Program-made: the position numbers and the translations under genes
Notes under the pieces: model-generated
Databases searched by the model: none
What the model was told of the DNA's origin: nothing
Seen by the model: only the letters and a program-made list of their open reading frames with translations
Shown: positions 16,277 through 25,224 of the stretch, in pieces
How positions within the stretch are numbered: position 1 is the stretch's first letter
Layout: every line of letters begins with the position of its first letter
IMG/VR virus record: IMGVR_UViG_3300020166_001708
Location: 1 to 46,371 of that record
DNA: 46,371 nt
Reading direction: 5' to 3' (one strand)
From: a virus

Positions 16277-16931
16277 AACTAACGCTTCCTCCTGTTTTGT
16301 TTTTATTCCATTTTTTTAAATTATATTGTTCTCCCCATTTTCTGCCAGCATCTTCAAATACGCCGTTGAAGTTAATTCGGTTTACATCCTTTAGGTGGCT
16401 AGAATCTTCTGATCTAGTTTTTTTATGGTGATTGATTAATAGCTGCTCTGGATCAATTGAAGTCTCTGAAGTAGCAAAAGGTTCGTGTACATTTTTTACA
16501 AAAAAATCTTTGCTCCACATAGTTGGGTTAAATGAGAATTCAAAAAAGTGATGAAAGTGAAAGCCAATATATTCATAATCACTACCTATTAATTCGCGCA
16601 TGTTAAAGGGAATAAGTAAATCCCAGTCATCTTCAAGCCACATGACGTAACCATCAAGATTGTCTAGTTCATTATACGCAGAACTGATCACGTGTTTTGC
16701 CGCCGAATAAAAACAGGCTTTATCTGAAATATGCAAGTCTTGGGAGCCTCCATTGAAAGATTTTAAGTTATTTGTGGCTTCTTCTGTTTTTTTAAACGGA
16801 GAATCTAAGTTAATAAACCATTTATAATTGACACCCTGATCTTCCAGTATTTTAAAAAAGGGTGGCAGTGTTTGATTATGCAGGTCGGGCCTATCGATTG
16901 CAGTAGTTAATATGTAAAGGTCGTAATTCAT
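16269..16931 (-). CDS. Putative glycosyltransferase (GT-A fold)
   Basis: 220 residues. MNYDLYILTTAIDRPDLHNQ forms a first strand typical of GT-A enzymes, YKWFINLDSP fits a second strand, and DGYVMWLEDDWDLLIPF gives an E-D-D metal-binding candidate. The C-terminal part (FEDAGRKWGEQYNLKKW) is often the last helix of such enzymes. It overlaps the GT2 gene (8 nt) and shares TAATG with the upstream gene. Substrate unknown. Confidence 0.55.
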   Translation of the reverse strand: MNYDLYILTTAIDRPDLHNQTLPPFFKILEDQGVNYKWFINLDSPFKKTEEATNNLKSFNGGSQDLHISDKACFYSAAKHVISSAYNELDNLDGYVMWLEDDWDLLIPFNMRELIGSDYEYIGFHFHHFFEFSFNPTMWSKDFFVKNVHEPFATSETSIDPEQLLINHHKKTRSEDSSHLKDVNRINFNGVFEDAGRKWGEQYNLKKWNKNKTGGSVSYA

Positions 16932-17623
16932 TATTTAGCCAACCCTCTCATGTGGAGAATTATATTCTTATTGAAATCAAACCCCTCTGATAGAAGTTGT
17001 TTTTTTTCTGCAACACGAAGGTTCCATATTTTGCTGTCTAAAATTTTAATTGAGATCGGGTCGATAATTTTTTTTATATGGATTAAATTTTTAGGAGGAT
17101 TTTTATGCTTGAACTTAATGATATTATTAAAGCAGCCTTGGTCGCAAACTTTTTCATGGTTATTATCCATTGATTTATACCAAAAATCTATAAAAGCTTT
17201 AACCAAAGAAGACTTCTTGAAGGAAATAACTCCAGTATTGAAAGCAGAGGTAATGATAAACTCTTTTGCAAGGCAAAGATCATTACCATTAAGATATGAG
17301 AAAATAGGCTCTATCGAGCCTTTTACTTCGGTATCTGTATCTAAAAAAACTGTACGCTTATAGGGTGAATTTTTTATGCCAAAAACTTTAGGTTTAAGGC
17401 CGAAGTCATTTTTAATTTGATTTCGCTCAAAATCTAAAGAAGAGTCAAGAATTTCCTTGTAGTCAGTAAAAACTGTCGCAGAGAGAGATGGGTTAGTTAG
17501 CCTTAAGGAATTGAAAGAATGAAAAAATTCTTTGAGTATTTGTTTCTTGTCTGGGTTGTATTTTCTCTCTTGGGGGGCTGTGTTGGGGTCTACAGCAACG
17601 TAAATTACTCCCTTATCATTCAC
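16931..17623 (-). CDS. GT8/GT77-like glycosyltransferase
   Basis: 230 residues, GTG start overlapping the stop of the ATPase gene. Motifs: KRTVFLDTDTEVKGSIEPIF (DxD), ITSAFNTGVISFKKSSLV, KVCDQGCFNNII and the C-terminal NIILHMRGLAK (H-x-R-G, commonly the nucleotide-contacting end in such enzymes). A complete small GT-A domain. Donor sugar unknown. Confidence 0.65.
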   Translation of the reverse strand: MNDKGVIYVAVDPNTAPQERKYNPDKKQILKEFFHSFNSLRLTNPSLSATVFTDYKEILDSSLDFERNQIKNDFGLKPKVFGIKNSPYKRTVFLDTDTEVKGSIEPIFSYLNGNDLCLAKEFIITSAFNTGVISFKKSSLVKAFIDFWYKSMDNNHEKVCDQGCFNNIIKFKHKNPPKNLIHIKKIIDPISIKILDSKIWNLRVAEKKQLLSEGFDFNKNIILHMRGLAK

Positions 17624-19340
17624 TATTCTTCTTTATTTGGGTGTATTTATTGGAATAGAAATCACTAATAGCTTCGTCTAGATCAGTAGGCCTAGCTAAA
17701 GGATTCTTATACATTGATATCTCTCTAATAAGTAGTTCGGAAATATGAAGAGACAATAAGAATGGAGAATTCTCTTCGTAGAATCTTTTGAATTTAGGAT
17801 TGCCGTTGTTGATTAATATGGTGAAGTCAGATATGTCATCAACCTTAGACATTGATTTAGATTCTTCCTCTCCAAAATCAATAATTCTATACCTTAGCCT
17901 TTTTGATTGTTTTAATTTTTGGTTTTTGTATTTATTCCAGAGGGGAGGTATATTATTTTCAGGCTCTGGATCTTCCGGTTCTGGCTCTTCCGGTTCTGGC
18001 TCTTCCGGTTCTGGCTCAAAAACCCATTCTTTATCAATTGTGAGCTCTGCGAATTTTTCCAACTCTTTTCTTTCTTTCTCTTCTTTTTTCTCATCTTCTG
18101 TTAGTTCTTCTTCTTCGTCGTCCTCCTCTTCTTCAGTGTCCCATAAATCAGAAAAGTCTTCGTCTTCAAAATATTCAGCAAGCATGCTTGATACCTCGTT
18201 AGCAAGAGCGTCAAGGATGTTCATTTTTTCTTCGGAGTTCAATTTGATATATTCAACGATCCACTCGAGTAGAACTTTATAAACTCTTTCGTAAAAAGGG
18301 TTCGTTATGGGGTGGTCACTCCTTAACCCATGATGAGAAAGATCTTTGGCTGGCATTCCAGTACTATCCATAACTTCAGAGAGGTCATCGCAAGAAATAA
18401 AACCAATCAACTTATTAAACACATCATAAATTTTATCTTTATCTTTTATTTCTTCTTTGTTTTTTTCTTCCAACCATTCTAGTGTTGATTCTAGTAAGTC
18501 TTGGTCGGACAAGTTAAGCGAGCAGATTTTAACCTTTGATATTATTTCAATGTTTTTTAATGGATGGTTTTTAATTAAGCCGCGATTATAAATTAATGAT
18601 AATCTAAATTCGATATTGCTGGTGCGCTTTTCGCCGTAGTAGTCGTATTCAAATTCGCGCCTAATAATAGGAATATTAGAGCCAGGAAGTTTGTATGAAA
18701 AGTCTAAACTTTCCCCATTAAGGATTAGGTCGAATTTCTTACCTTCTTTTTCAAGCTGCGGCAAAAGGAAGCCAAAGAAAGTGCAAAGCTCATTTTTAAT
18801 TTGACCAGAAGGCCAGCCCTCTTTTTGTATATGGTCTTTTAGGGTTGCAATAGTTATCTTTGTTCCAGACTCTGTGAGTATAGAGCATTCTTCTGGGCTT
18901 ATTTCAGTAAGCTCAGGAGAATAATCGTTCAAAAATTCGACGCCAGAAGGCTTGTATTCAACAATAAAGCATTTGCCGTGGATATTCTTTGTTTCAATGA
19001 TCCAATGTATATCAATCTCGTTGGAGAGTTTGTCGTTTGCAAGTTTGCCACCTATTCCCATTTGACCAAGCTTCACGCCTTTACCGCCAGTCATATCGTA
19101 GGAATTTCCAAAGACAAAGTATTTCTCAAAACCACTCATGCCGTTTTCATCTTTTTCATGATCAAAGCCTTGGCCGTCGTCGATTATAGTTGCGCATGCA
19201 TCGTTAAAATCAATGCGGCAAAATGTAGAGAAATTTTGTATCGAGTTTTTTACAAGCTCAGTAAAGGCTTGAGGTATGTTTACTGTTGATTGAAGCAAGC
19301 GACTAAGGTTTGCTCCTGTTTGTATTTTTATTTGTTCCAT
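17616..19340 (-). CDS. GHKL (HSP90/MORC-like) ATPase
   Basis: 574 residues. Bergerat-fold ATP site near the N-terminus: N-box AFTELVKNSIQNF (Glu28, Asn32), G1 box IIDDGQGFD (54-60) and G2 box GQMGIGGKLA (92-101). This matches MORC/HSP90-type ATPases, not sensor kinases: no histidine phosphoacceptor or TM segment is visible. After the catalytic half comes a long acidic stretch (EEEEDDEEEE), then E-P-rich repeats (about 440-462), then a C-terminal alpha/beta domain with ISDFTILINNGNPKFKRFY. It lies inside the glycosyltransferase operon and overlaps its neighbour. Role unknown: chaperone, DNA-acting ATPase or defence/anti-defence factor. Confidence 0.75.
   Translation of the reverse strand: MEQIKIQTGANLSRLLQSTVNIPQAFTELVKNSIQNFSTFCRIDFNDACATIIDDGQGFDHEKDENGMSGFEKYFVFGNSYDMTGGKGVKLGQMGIGGKLANDKLSNEIDIHWIIETKNIHGKCFIVEYKPSGVEFLNDYSPELTEISPEECSILTESGTKITIATLKDHIQKEGWPSGQIKNELCTFFGFLLPQLEKEGKKFDLILNGESLDFSYKLPGSNIPIIRREFEYDYYGEKRTSNIEFRLSLIYNRGLIKNHPLKNIEIISKVKICSLNLSDQDLLESTLEWLEEKNKEEIKDKDKIYDVFNKLIGFISCDDLSEVMDSTGMPAKDLSHHGLRSDHPITNPFYERVYKVLLEWIVEYIKLNSEEKMNILDALANEVSSMLAEYFEDEDFSDLWDTEEEEDDEEEELTEDEKKEEKERKELEKFAELTIDKEWVFEPEPEEPEPEEPEPEDPEPENNIPPLWNKYKNQKLKQSKRLRYRIIDFGEEESKSMSKVDDISDFTILINNGNPKFKRFYEENSPFLLSLHISELLIREISMYKNPLARPTDLDEAISDFYSNKYTQIKKNSE
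17961..18018 (-). repeat. 15-nt coding repeat, E-E-P-E-P
   Basis: About three tandem 15-nt units (plus-strand form TCTTCCGGTTCTGGC) inside the GHKL ATPase gene encode an E-P-rich rigid linker. Such tandem repeats expand and shrink easily by slippage. Confidence 0.8.
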
Positions 19341-19345
19341 GATAT

Positions 19346-19354
19346 ATTATACAC
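19346..19354 (-). promoter_or_regulatory. AGTGTA-type -10 element before GHKL ATPase
   Basis: AGTG followed by a perfect TATAAT on the minus strand, ending 5 nt before the ATG at 19340. No convincing -35 at the right distance. Confidence 0.5.
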
Positions 19355-19817
19355 TATACAGAAGCTCTGTTCTGTTTTGTTTTATAAATTTAGCTTTATT
19401 CTTCATAAATAATTCTATGTCTTTTTTGTTTTGTTTAAAGTCTTTTGTTTTAACTGGGTTGATGGCTATACAGAAATGTTTAATTGTATACTTGGAGAAA
19501 TCGATAGACTCTAAAACTTCAAGTGAGATATCAGGGTCAAGTATTGATAAGAAGTCAATAGATGTTGGTGAATCGGATAGAGATTTGTAAACTTTATGCC
19601 CCAAATACTTTTTCCCGACAAATACGTTTGAGTCTTTTGTGTTTCTGAATGGGCTGATTTCGACACATGTCAAATGTTTTGCAAAGTTTGTTTCGCGCAA
19701 AAACCAACGATCACTTAACCATTTACTTGTTGAATTGACAACTTCGCCGCTATCAAGGTTTATTAAATTAATAATATGCTTATTTGGGCCTTCAAGATGT
19801 GAGATTAAATTTTCCAT
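19347..19817 (-). CDS. FkbM-like methyltransferase, N-terminally short
   Basis: 156 residues. The centre SIDFLSILDPDISLEVLESI followed by DFSKYTIKHFCIAI copies the FkbM family core (normally IDFLSIDxEGxExEVLxxxDF), and the C-terminus KFIKQNRTELLYSV fits the family end. The usual N-terminal half with the G-x-G SAM motif is missing, and the acidic D-x-E in the core has become L-D-P-D. It is therefore either a degenerate remnant or a protein that kept the fold without methylating. It overlaps the upstream GT77-like gene by 13 nt. Confidence 0.45.
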   Translation of the reverse strand: MENLISHLEGPNKHIINLINLDSGEVVNSTSKWLSDRWFLRETNFAKHLTCVEISPFRNTKDSNVFVGKKYLGHKVYKSLSDSPTSIDFLSILDPDISLEVLESIDFSKYTIKHFCIAINPVKTKDFKQNKKDIELFMKNKAKFIKQNRTELLYSV

Positions 19818-20530
19818 AGTCCTCTATCTATAAATGATTGTTTTTTATGCTCGGCTTCTTTTCTTGTGTTTGGATGCCAGACGTATGTTTCTTCTTCTAT
19901 TGGGCCGCGCTTGACTAGAGGCTTTGATAGCCCAAGCAATGAGACGTTTAAGTCATTGGTAATGATTAACTCATCTCCATTGTCGAGCGGGCTAATTGAT
20001 GGATTATTGCTCAATAAGAATTCATTGAAGTTTTTCTGATCTGAGCCCTTGACCTCTCTAGTGTTAAGGAATTTATCTAGATAGTTGATTGTGTTTTTAT
20101 TGCTTCGAAAAAATATCCAGCCCATGCAGCATGTAAATCCAAAAGCTTCGCGAACCTCTGGTGGGAATGCTCCTTTATGACTAACCGTTGATACAATAAT
20201 ATCTTGACTGTTTGATTCAATCAATTCAGGTATAGGGTTTTTGAGCCAAAGCGCATCAGTGTCTGAATGAATAATGTCACAACCTTCTTCTAAGTACTTT
20301 TTAAATATCAAGGTGCGGCGCATGGTATGCTTGCAGCCAGAAATCCAGTCACCATTAAATTCATCTAGAACTCTTGAGTGGCAGCCGTGGGATTTTAAAT
20401 ATTCGTCAGATTCAGAATCGAGACATAAAACTTCGTAATTATCTATGGACAAAGCTTCTAAGTGCTTGACCCAGTTTAAGGCTATTTCTCTGTAAGGATA
20501 GTTGCAGAATGATATAATTTTAAGGTTCAT
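19805..20530 (-). CDS. GT77-like nucleotide-sugar transferase (2)
   Basis: 241 residues from the ATG of MNLKIISFCNYPYREIA, which forms an ATGA overlap with the upstream stop; an upstream in-frame start would add only four residues. Motifs: DIIHSDTDALWLKNPIPELI (DxD), FTCCMGWIFFRSNKNT and GSDQKNFNEFLL, the GT77-type order. Related in layout to the 14135-14764 protein but clearly diverged, so probably with a different sugar or linkage. Confidence 0.7.
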   Translation of the reverse strand: MNLKIISFCNYPYREIALNWVKHLEALSIDNYEVLCLDSESDEYLKSHGCHSRVLDEFNGDWISGCKHTMRRTLIFKKYLEEGCDIIHSDTDALWLKNPIPELIESNSQDIIVSTVSHKGAFPPEVREAFGFTCCMGWIFFRSNKNTINYLDKFLNTREVKGSDQKNFNEFLLSNNPSISPLDNGDELIITNDLNVSLLGLSKPLVKRGPIEEETYVWHPNTRKEAEHKKQSFIDRGLWKI

Positions 20531-21408
20531 CTTTGGTCCCATGTAAATAAATCTAAACCTAATATGTCTTCTTCTGAATCGATGAAGTTTTGTTTTGTTT
20601 GCGGCTTTGCTATAAAATTATAATCTTGTAAATACTGGGCTTTTTTAGCCATTGATTTATCTTCTGCGTATTTCATTTTTTGTTTGCCGTGGTGTTCTAT
20701 TGAAATTTTTGCATTTTTATTAACTTTATAATGATAGAAGCAAAGTTCTTCTTGACTTATATTTACACTAGTTCTGTTTTTACTGGGAGGGAAGTGGGGC
20801 GAGTTTTTGTATATCAAGTTTGCGTTTTGAGCATTGAATATATATTTAGGGCCAACTCTTGAGAATTTATCTAAGCATTTTGTCTTCTGCGCTACCAAGT
20901 CGCCGACATGAACAAACACAGATTCAAAAAACTTACAACCTAATAACGAAATATCTTGTTTGTTTTTATCTAAAAAACTTGTAATGTTGTCATGTTTGTC
21001 GCTATAATAAAATTCATCGCAATCTATAGTTGATACTCTGTCGTGTTTTTTGGCATAATTTTTATAGAAATGATTAAAAGCCGTGGCTTGTTCGTAAGCA
21101 TGAATTTGATGGTGCTCTAGGTAGTTACCGTTTTTATCCTTTGGTAACCATTTGATAAAAGTGCAGTAATCTTTATACCTTTCCCTAATTTCATCGTAGT
21201 ATTTATAAATACGACTGTACGGAATATCGCCAACTAAGGGTATATCTATTTGCCTTTTTGTATCTTTTGCTAGGCAAGGTATTCCCGAATGAGAACTTTC
21301 GTAAAAGTAAAAGTGGTCTACTCCAAAATCAATATGATACTTCAACCATTCCTCAAAATGAAAAAGATTGGGCCTGAAGAACAAATGAGTGAATATGCAA
21401 AATTTCAT
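20527..21408 (-). CDS. GT92/DUF23-like glycosyltransferase
   Basis: 293 residues. The N-terminus FHFEEWLKYHIDFGVDHFYF followed by YESSHSG is typical of the GT92 (DUF23) family, and DRVSTIDCDEFYY supplies the D-x-D-E-F metal site. A late H-Y motif (LCFYHYKVN) also matches. GT92 members include galactosyltransferases in animals; bacterial and phage members are mostly uncharacterised. 4-nt overlaps with both neighbours. Confidence 0.7.
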   Translation of the reverse strand: MKFCIFTHLFFRPNLFHFEEWLKYHIDFGVDHFYFYESSHSGIPCLAKDTKRQIDIPLVGDIPYSRIYKYYDEIRERYKDYCTFIKWLPKDKNGNYLEHHQIHAYEQATAFNHFYKNYAKKHDRVSTIDCDEFYYSDKHDNITSFLDKNKQDISLLGCKFFESVFVHVGDLVAQKTKCLDKFSRVGPKYIFNAQNANLIYKNSPHFPPSKNRTSVNISQEELCFYHYKVNKNAKISIEHHGKQKMKYAEDKSMAKKAQYLQDYNFIAKPQTKQNFIDSEEDILGLDLFTWDQR

Positions 21409-22043
21409 TTGTCGTAATTAAATAATTCAAAATCTTTTTTGTAATAATTATACATCTTATCTTTTAACTCACTCAACCATATGGCTTCTTTTTTGAACGT
21501 CTTTGAATTATATGCATGGGGTAGGTCGAACTGATTTATGCCAATACTAGACCAGGCCTCATTGAGATCTTCGTGGAGGTTTTCAAAGCGACCAATAAAA
21601 TCACAAGTAAATTCAGGCTTTATTGTGTCTGTAAAATAATGACCGCCATTTAAATGAGGGAAGAATTCAAACTGTGGCAGCGTATGGTATTCGTCGTATT
21701 CGCTCCATAAGTTTTTATTGTTTTTGCGGTAATCGATGTCAGTAGTTAGTAGAACATATTCCTCGAACGATACTGATCTTTCTTTATTATAGAATGGTAG
21801 GCCGCCTTCTTTTTCGAATTTTAACTCGCCCCATTTCCATGCAGATACGAAGCGGTCATATGGATTACGAACAACAGAGAAGACATAATAGTCCAAGTGC
21901 TCGTTTAAAAAATGAGAAAAGCCACGTTTTCTTGAAACTTTTTGGGGTATATCTATGTCGGCTCCAGATAAAAGCCGCTCAATTGAAGTGCCGGCAGCTT
22001 TAGGGATATGAAGGAAGATGCATTTATACCTGTGACTAATCAT
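21405..22043 (-). CDS. Sulfotransferase family protein (3)
   Basis: 212 residues. PAPS loop CIFLHIPKAAGTSIERLL, 3'-phosphate motif FSVVRNPYDRFVSAWKW and later FIGRFENLHEDLNEAW, the same three-part pattern as the copy at 12122-12718. Predicted carbohydrate sulfotransferase. It sits between a GT92-like and a fucosyltransferase-like gene. Confidence 0.8.
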   Translation of the reverse strand: MISHRYKCIFLHIPKAAGTSIERLLSGADIDIPQKVSRKRGFSHFLNEHLDYYVFSVVRNPYDRFVSAWKWGELKFEKEGGLPFYNKERSVSFEEYVLLTTDIDYRKNNKNLWSEYDEYHTLPQFEFFPHLNGGHYFTDTIKPEFTCDFIGRFENLHEDLNEAWSSIGINQFDLPHAYNSKTFKKEAIWLSELKDKMYNYYKKDFELFNYDK

Positions 22044-22907
22044 TTAATAACACTTCTCCTGGAAATTTATATGAAAATTTGGCACGCCTTTGTATAAGCA
22101 GAACTCATTAAATCGACTAAAGTTCTTGAATAGAAAATTAGTCTCCTGTAGTAAATAGAAATCAACAAGAGCTTCTTTGGCTATTTTTGTCTTGCCGTAA
22201 ACTTCTTCTAATTTTAACTGCTCCTCTGTTGAGCCTTCACCTATTTCGTGACCGGTGCCGCAACCTGGAGGGGCAAAATACCTATCTATTGAAACGGTAT
22301 TTGGGAACTGATCCTTGAATATGTCTACGAATTTGCTCGAGTCAGAAGCTATAAAAAATTTATAATCCTTGCAGGATTTCAAAAAAGCACGAGGAGCGTT
22401 AAAGAGTATATCGTCGATCTTTTCTTTATAAAACAATACAGCGTCTTTCATTGGGCGAGCCCCTTCAAATCGACTCTTAACTTCTCCATTCGACATTCTA
22501 GCGTGAACTCCGACCATGTAATTACCTTTGAATTTTTCGCGCACTATATCTTTGACGGTGTTAGTCACCGATTCACTGGGCTTAATGCGAGAAAAGGTGT
22601 TGTAGAATAACTCGGTGCCTTCTTTTGATTTTAAGGGGTTTTTAATTTTTACAGTTTTATTTGTATGTTTTTCTGAATCTTTTTTTAATTGGTCTATAGA
22701 TTCTTCATTAGTTATAATGTTTATATCGGTATCTATGGAGCAGAAGTATTCATTGAATAGGTTTTTTTCACCTTTGCTAGACCAGTGGCCGCGCAAATCT
22801 ATAAGCATATCTTGCTTTGAATTCTCGCAATGAATTAATGCATTAGTTAAGTGCCATATGGTGTCGCCCCAGCCAGCATCCCAGGAGAAATAATAATACT
22901 TGCTCAT
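22044..22907 (-). CDS. Fucosyltransferase-like protein (NodZ type, 2)
   Basis: 287 residues. The start YYFSWDAGWGDTIWHLTNAL is typical of NodZ-like enzymes; the donor-binding motif is GNYMVGVHARMSNGE (H-x-R), followed by YKFFIASDSSKFVDIFK. The C-terminal DFYLLQETNFLFKNFSRF corresponds to the conserved S-x-F region. Likely uses GDP-L-fucose. It differs from the 12715-13491 enzyme enough that a second fucose-type linkage is plausible. Confidence 0.6.
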   Translation of the reverse strand: MSKYYYFSWDAGWGDTIWHLTNALIHCENSKQDMLIDLRGHWSSKGEKNLFNEYFCSIDTDINIITNEESIDQLKKDSEKHTNKTVKIKNPLKSKEGTELFYNTFSRIKPSESVTNTVKDIVREKFKGNYMVGVHARMSNGEVKSRFEGARPMKDAVLFYKEKIDDILFNAPRAFLKSCKDYKFFIASDSSKFVDIFKDQFPNTVSIDRYFAPPGCGTGHEIGEGSTEEQLKLEEVYGKTKIAKEALVDFYLLQETNFLFKNFSRFNEFCLYKGVPNFHINFQEKCY

Positions 22908-23704
22908 AATATGATTTTCTCACGGCCATATTTATCAAACATTTCTTGATAATTTGGTATTTTATTATAGGCTTTTTTGCCGAATACTCTTCTGTCTGTG
23001 CCCAAGAAGTTTTCTACATTATTTTCATCTATCTCGATGTCTAGGTAGTCTACTATCGAGTTGAATTTCTCTAGCCTTTCTTGGTATGTTTCTAGTCCGT
23101 ATAGGTCTTCATATTTAGAGACAAGACTGTTTGGCGGAAGTAGGGAGTGGTAGTGAGGGATGTATTTTTTGTACCAGGCGGTTCTTCTTTTTATGGGGGG
23201 CTCTTCTAATTCTTGATAATCAAAAGAATCCACTGTAGACTTATGCTCTTTGTTTTCTCCTAGCTGCCAAATTTGCACTTGGTTGGCGAGTTGCCATGAA
23301 ACGGCAGGGTCAAAAGCACTTTCTCGATATTGGAAAATTATTTTTATACCATGCGCTTGACAGTAGGAGAGGAAGTTTTCATTTCCTTCTTCTGAGGATG
23401 TACACCATACATGTTTTACCCCGTCAAAGGTATTAAACAGAGAGTCTAGGAAACTCCAGAGTCTTTCATAATCTTCAGCTATATTGTTAAATTTATTAAA
23501 GTATGGAATGTTTTTAGATTCAGGTAAGTTATTAGGATCCATCTTGTGATCCTTAATTATTTGGGAATACCTAGGGTTGTGCTCAAGATCTCCTGTGAGT
23601 GAAGATAATGGCTCGTGCACTATTCTGTCATTTTTATTCAACGCAGAAATTAAACTGGTTGTTCCAGCCCGCTCCTGACCAAATATAACAAATTTAGAAT
23701 CCAT
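22904..23704 (-). CDS. Sulfotransferase family protein (4), Sulfotransfer_1/3-like
   Basis: 266 residues from ATG at 23704 (MDSKFVIFGQERAGTTSLI); the TTG two codons upstream is less likely. The PAPS loop is F-G-Q-E-R-A-G-T-T-S rather than the H-I-P-K type of the other copies. IIFQYRESAFDPAVSWQLA stands at the 3'-phosphate site and SLVSKYEDLYG is the usual K-Y-E-D-L motif of sulfotransferases. It is therefore a separate lineage from the other four. It overlaps the next sulfotransferase by 11 nt. Confidence 0.75.
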   Translation of the reverse strand: MDSKFVIFGQERAGTTSLISALNKNDRIVHEPLSSLTGDLEHNPRYSQIIKDHKMDPNNLPESKNIPYFNKFNNIAEDYERLWSFLDSLFNTFDGVKHVWCTSSEEGNENFLSYCQAHGIKIIFQYRESAFDPAVSWQLANQVQIWQLGENKEHKSTVDSFDYQELEEPPIKRRTAWYKKYIPHYHSLLPPNSLVSKYEDLYGLETYQERLEKFNSIVDYLDIEIDENNVENFLGTDRRVFGKKAYNKIPNYQEMFDKYGREKIIL

Positions 23705-24380
23705 AACCAAAGTAATCTAAATCACGAATGAAGTGATCTTCTATATATTCACGACTGTAATCAGAGTAGTAATCTCTGTAACTATTTTTCTTTTTGTATT
23801 CGGAGCTGCTATTCTTTCGCCAGTCATCGAACCCAGAGGAGCTACTGAAGCCAAAAACATCTTTTAATGCATCAAGACATCCTTCTATGTTTTCCATTTT
23901 ATAAAACTTATCAATAGCAATATCTCCATTAATTTTTATGCGGTCAACATAGTTTTCATAGTATCCAGCGTGAAATTTTAAAATAGCTTTTTCTTCGTAG
24001 GCGTATTTAATGAAACCATCAAAATCATCAGACATGTAATACTGGTGAAATTTCTGAACATAAGGCATCATTGGTGATTCTATATTGTTTTCAACAAAAT
24101 AATCGAACTTCCATCCGCCAAGATAAGAAAACATTGATACGACTCTATCAAATGGATTACGAACAACTGTGAACTTGAAGTAATCTTCGTAATCTGGCAC
24201 GTCTTGCGCGATAGCATTAAGGGCTCTTTCGCAGGTCACGTGATATTTGTCGTCATAATCCTGCTGGTTTTGATTCTTTGCATAATCTGACTCTATATTG
24301 GAAAGCAAATAATGCTTTACAAAAGTTCCTGCAGACTTGGGTATGTGAACGTATATAAATTTATGTTCGTGACTATACAT
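23694..24380 (-). CDS. Sulfotransferase family protein (5)
   Basis: 228 residues from the ATG at 24380, which overlaps the upstream TAG stop. PAPS loop FIYVHIPKSAGTFVKHYLL, 3'-phosphate motif FTVVRNPFDRVVSMFSYLGG, and KMENIEGCLDALKDVFG near the C-terminus, matching the F-E-N-I/L segment of its relatives. Predicted carbohydrate sulfotransferase. Confidence 0.8.
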   Translation of the reverse strand: MYSHEHKFIYVHIPKSAGTFVKHYLLSNIESDYAKNQNQQDYDDKYHVTCERALNAIAQDVPDYEDYFKFTVVRNPFDRVVSMFSYLGGWKFDYFVENNIESPMMPYVQKFHQYYMSDDFDGFIKYAYEEKAILKFHAGYYENYVDRIKINGDIAIDKFYKMENIEGCLDALKDVFGFSSSSGFDDWRKNSSSEYKKKNSYRDYYSDYSREYIEDHFIRDLDYFGYGF

Positions 24381-25224
24381 CAATTCTATCCATTACTTCT
24401 CGGTTGCTTAGGTTGTCCAAGAGGAATTGCTTTCCGTCCTCTCCGCATAAATGGCACAGATTAAAAGATTTATTGTCTTCTCCTTTTTGAAAACAAGCTT
24501 GGTAATTTGCGTTCCACACCCAATCTAATGGTTTGTGCTCTTTAAGTATATCTGTTTTTGTGTATGCGTATGCATATAAATCTTGATCAATAAAATCTTT
24601 TCTCTCTCCTAGTACTTCTAGAACTGGATTATCTATCAACCCATGATGCTTTAAGAAGTCAACAAAGCTGTATTGGTCAGGCAGTACCTTTGTCATTTTC
24701 CGTACAACTTCTCGCCCCATAACGTAACATCCTAAATTTAAATTGTATTTTGGTATATCCCTGTTGGTTTTTTCATTATGCCAGTATACATTTTCATCTT
24801 CTGGTATGCTTTTTAGGTATTTCTTAAGGAAGATTTCATTCTTCTGAACAACTGCTGGGTGAAATCCATAACCCATGACGAAATCGTTTTCTTCGTAAGT
24901 TTCAAAAATGTCCGTAGCGTCTTTGCTAACGACCATATCTAGATCAAGAAGCGCAAACTTATCATAGCTAGTCTTCATGAATTCATGCAAGAATAAAATC
25001 TTAATGAAGGTGCTCTTCTGGTAGAAGCTGAAGTTGTAATCATCTATTTCTTTGAATGCAGGGAAGTCATTCATTGAGATAATCTTAAGATCACAGTTTA
25101 TCTTTGATGCGTATCTTTCTAGCGACTTTAAACAGTGCGGTACCCAAGCGACATCTTGATAGCCTGGATTTGCGAAATCCGTATCAGACGGTAGGTTGTT
25201 GATAATATATATTACGTTACTCAT
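24373..25224 (-). CDS. GT8-like glycosyltransferase
   Basis: 283 residues. Motifs: STFIKILFLHEFMKTSYDKF, then ALLDLDMVVSKDATDIF (DxD), KYNLNLGCYVMGREVV, ERKDFIDQDLYAYAY and NLCHLCGEDGK (H-x-x-G, the C-terminal nucleotide contact). This is the GT8/GT-A pattern for retaining transferases. It ends with TAG. Substrate unknown; it may also modify a peptide or glycogenin-like acceptor. Confidence 0.65.
   Translation of the reverse strand: MSNVIYIINNLPSDTDFANPGYQDVAWVPHCLKSLERYASKINCDLKIISMNDFPAFKEIDDYNFSFYQKSTFIKILFLHEFMKTSYDKFALLDLDMVVSKDATDIFETYEENDFVMGYGFHPAVVQKNEIFLKKYLKSIPEDENVYWHNEKTNRDIPKYNLNLGCYVMGREVVRKMTKVLPDQYSFVDFLKHHGLIDNPVLEVLGERKDFIDQDLYAYAYTKTDILKEHKPLDWVWNANYQACFQKGEDNKSFNLCHLCGEDGKQFLLDNLSNREVMDRIDV

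Noticed and set aside
17788-18282. Ser/Gly-rich 164-codon frame on the plus strand
   Set aside because: It is the antisense shadow of the acidic E-P-rich region of the GHKL ATPase; no promoter or start signal.
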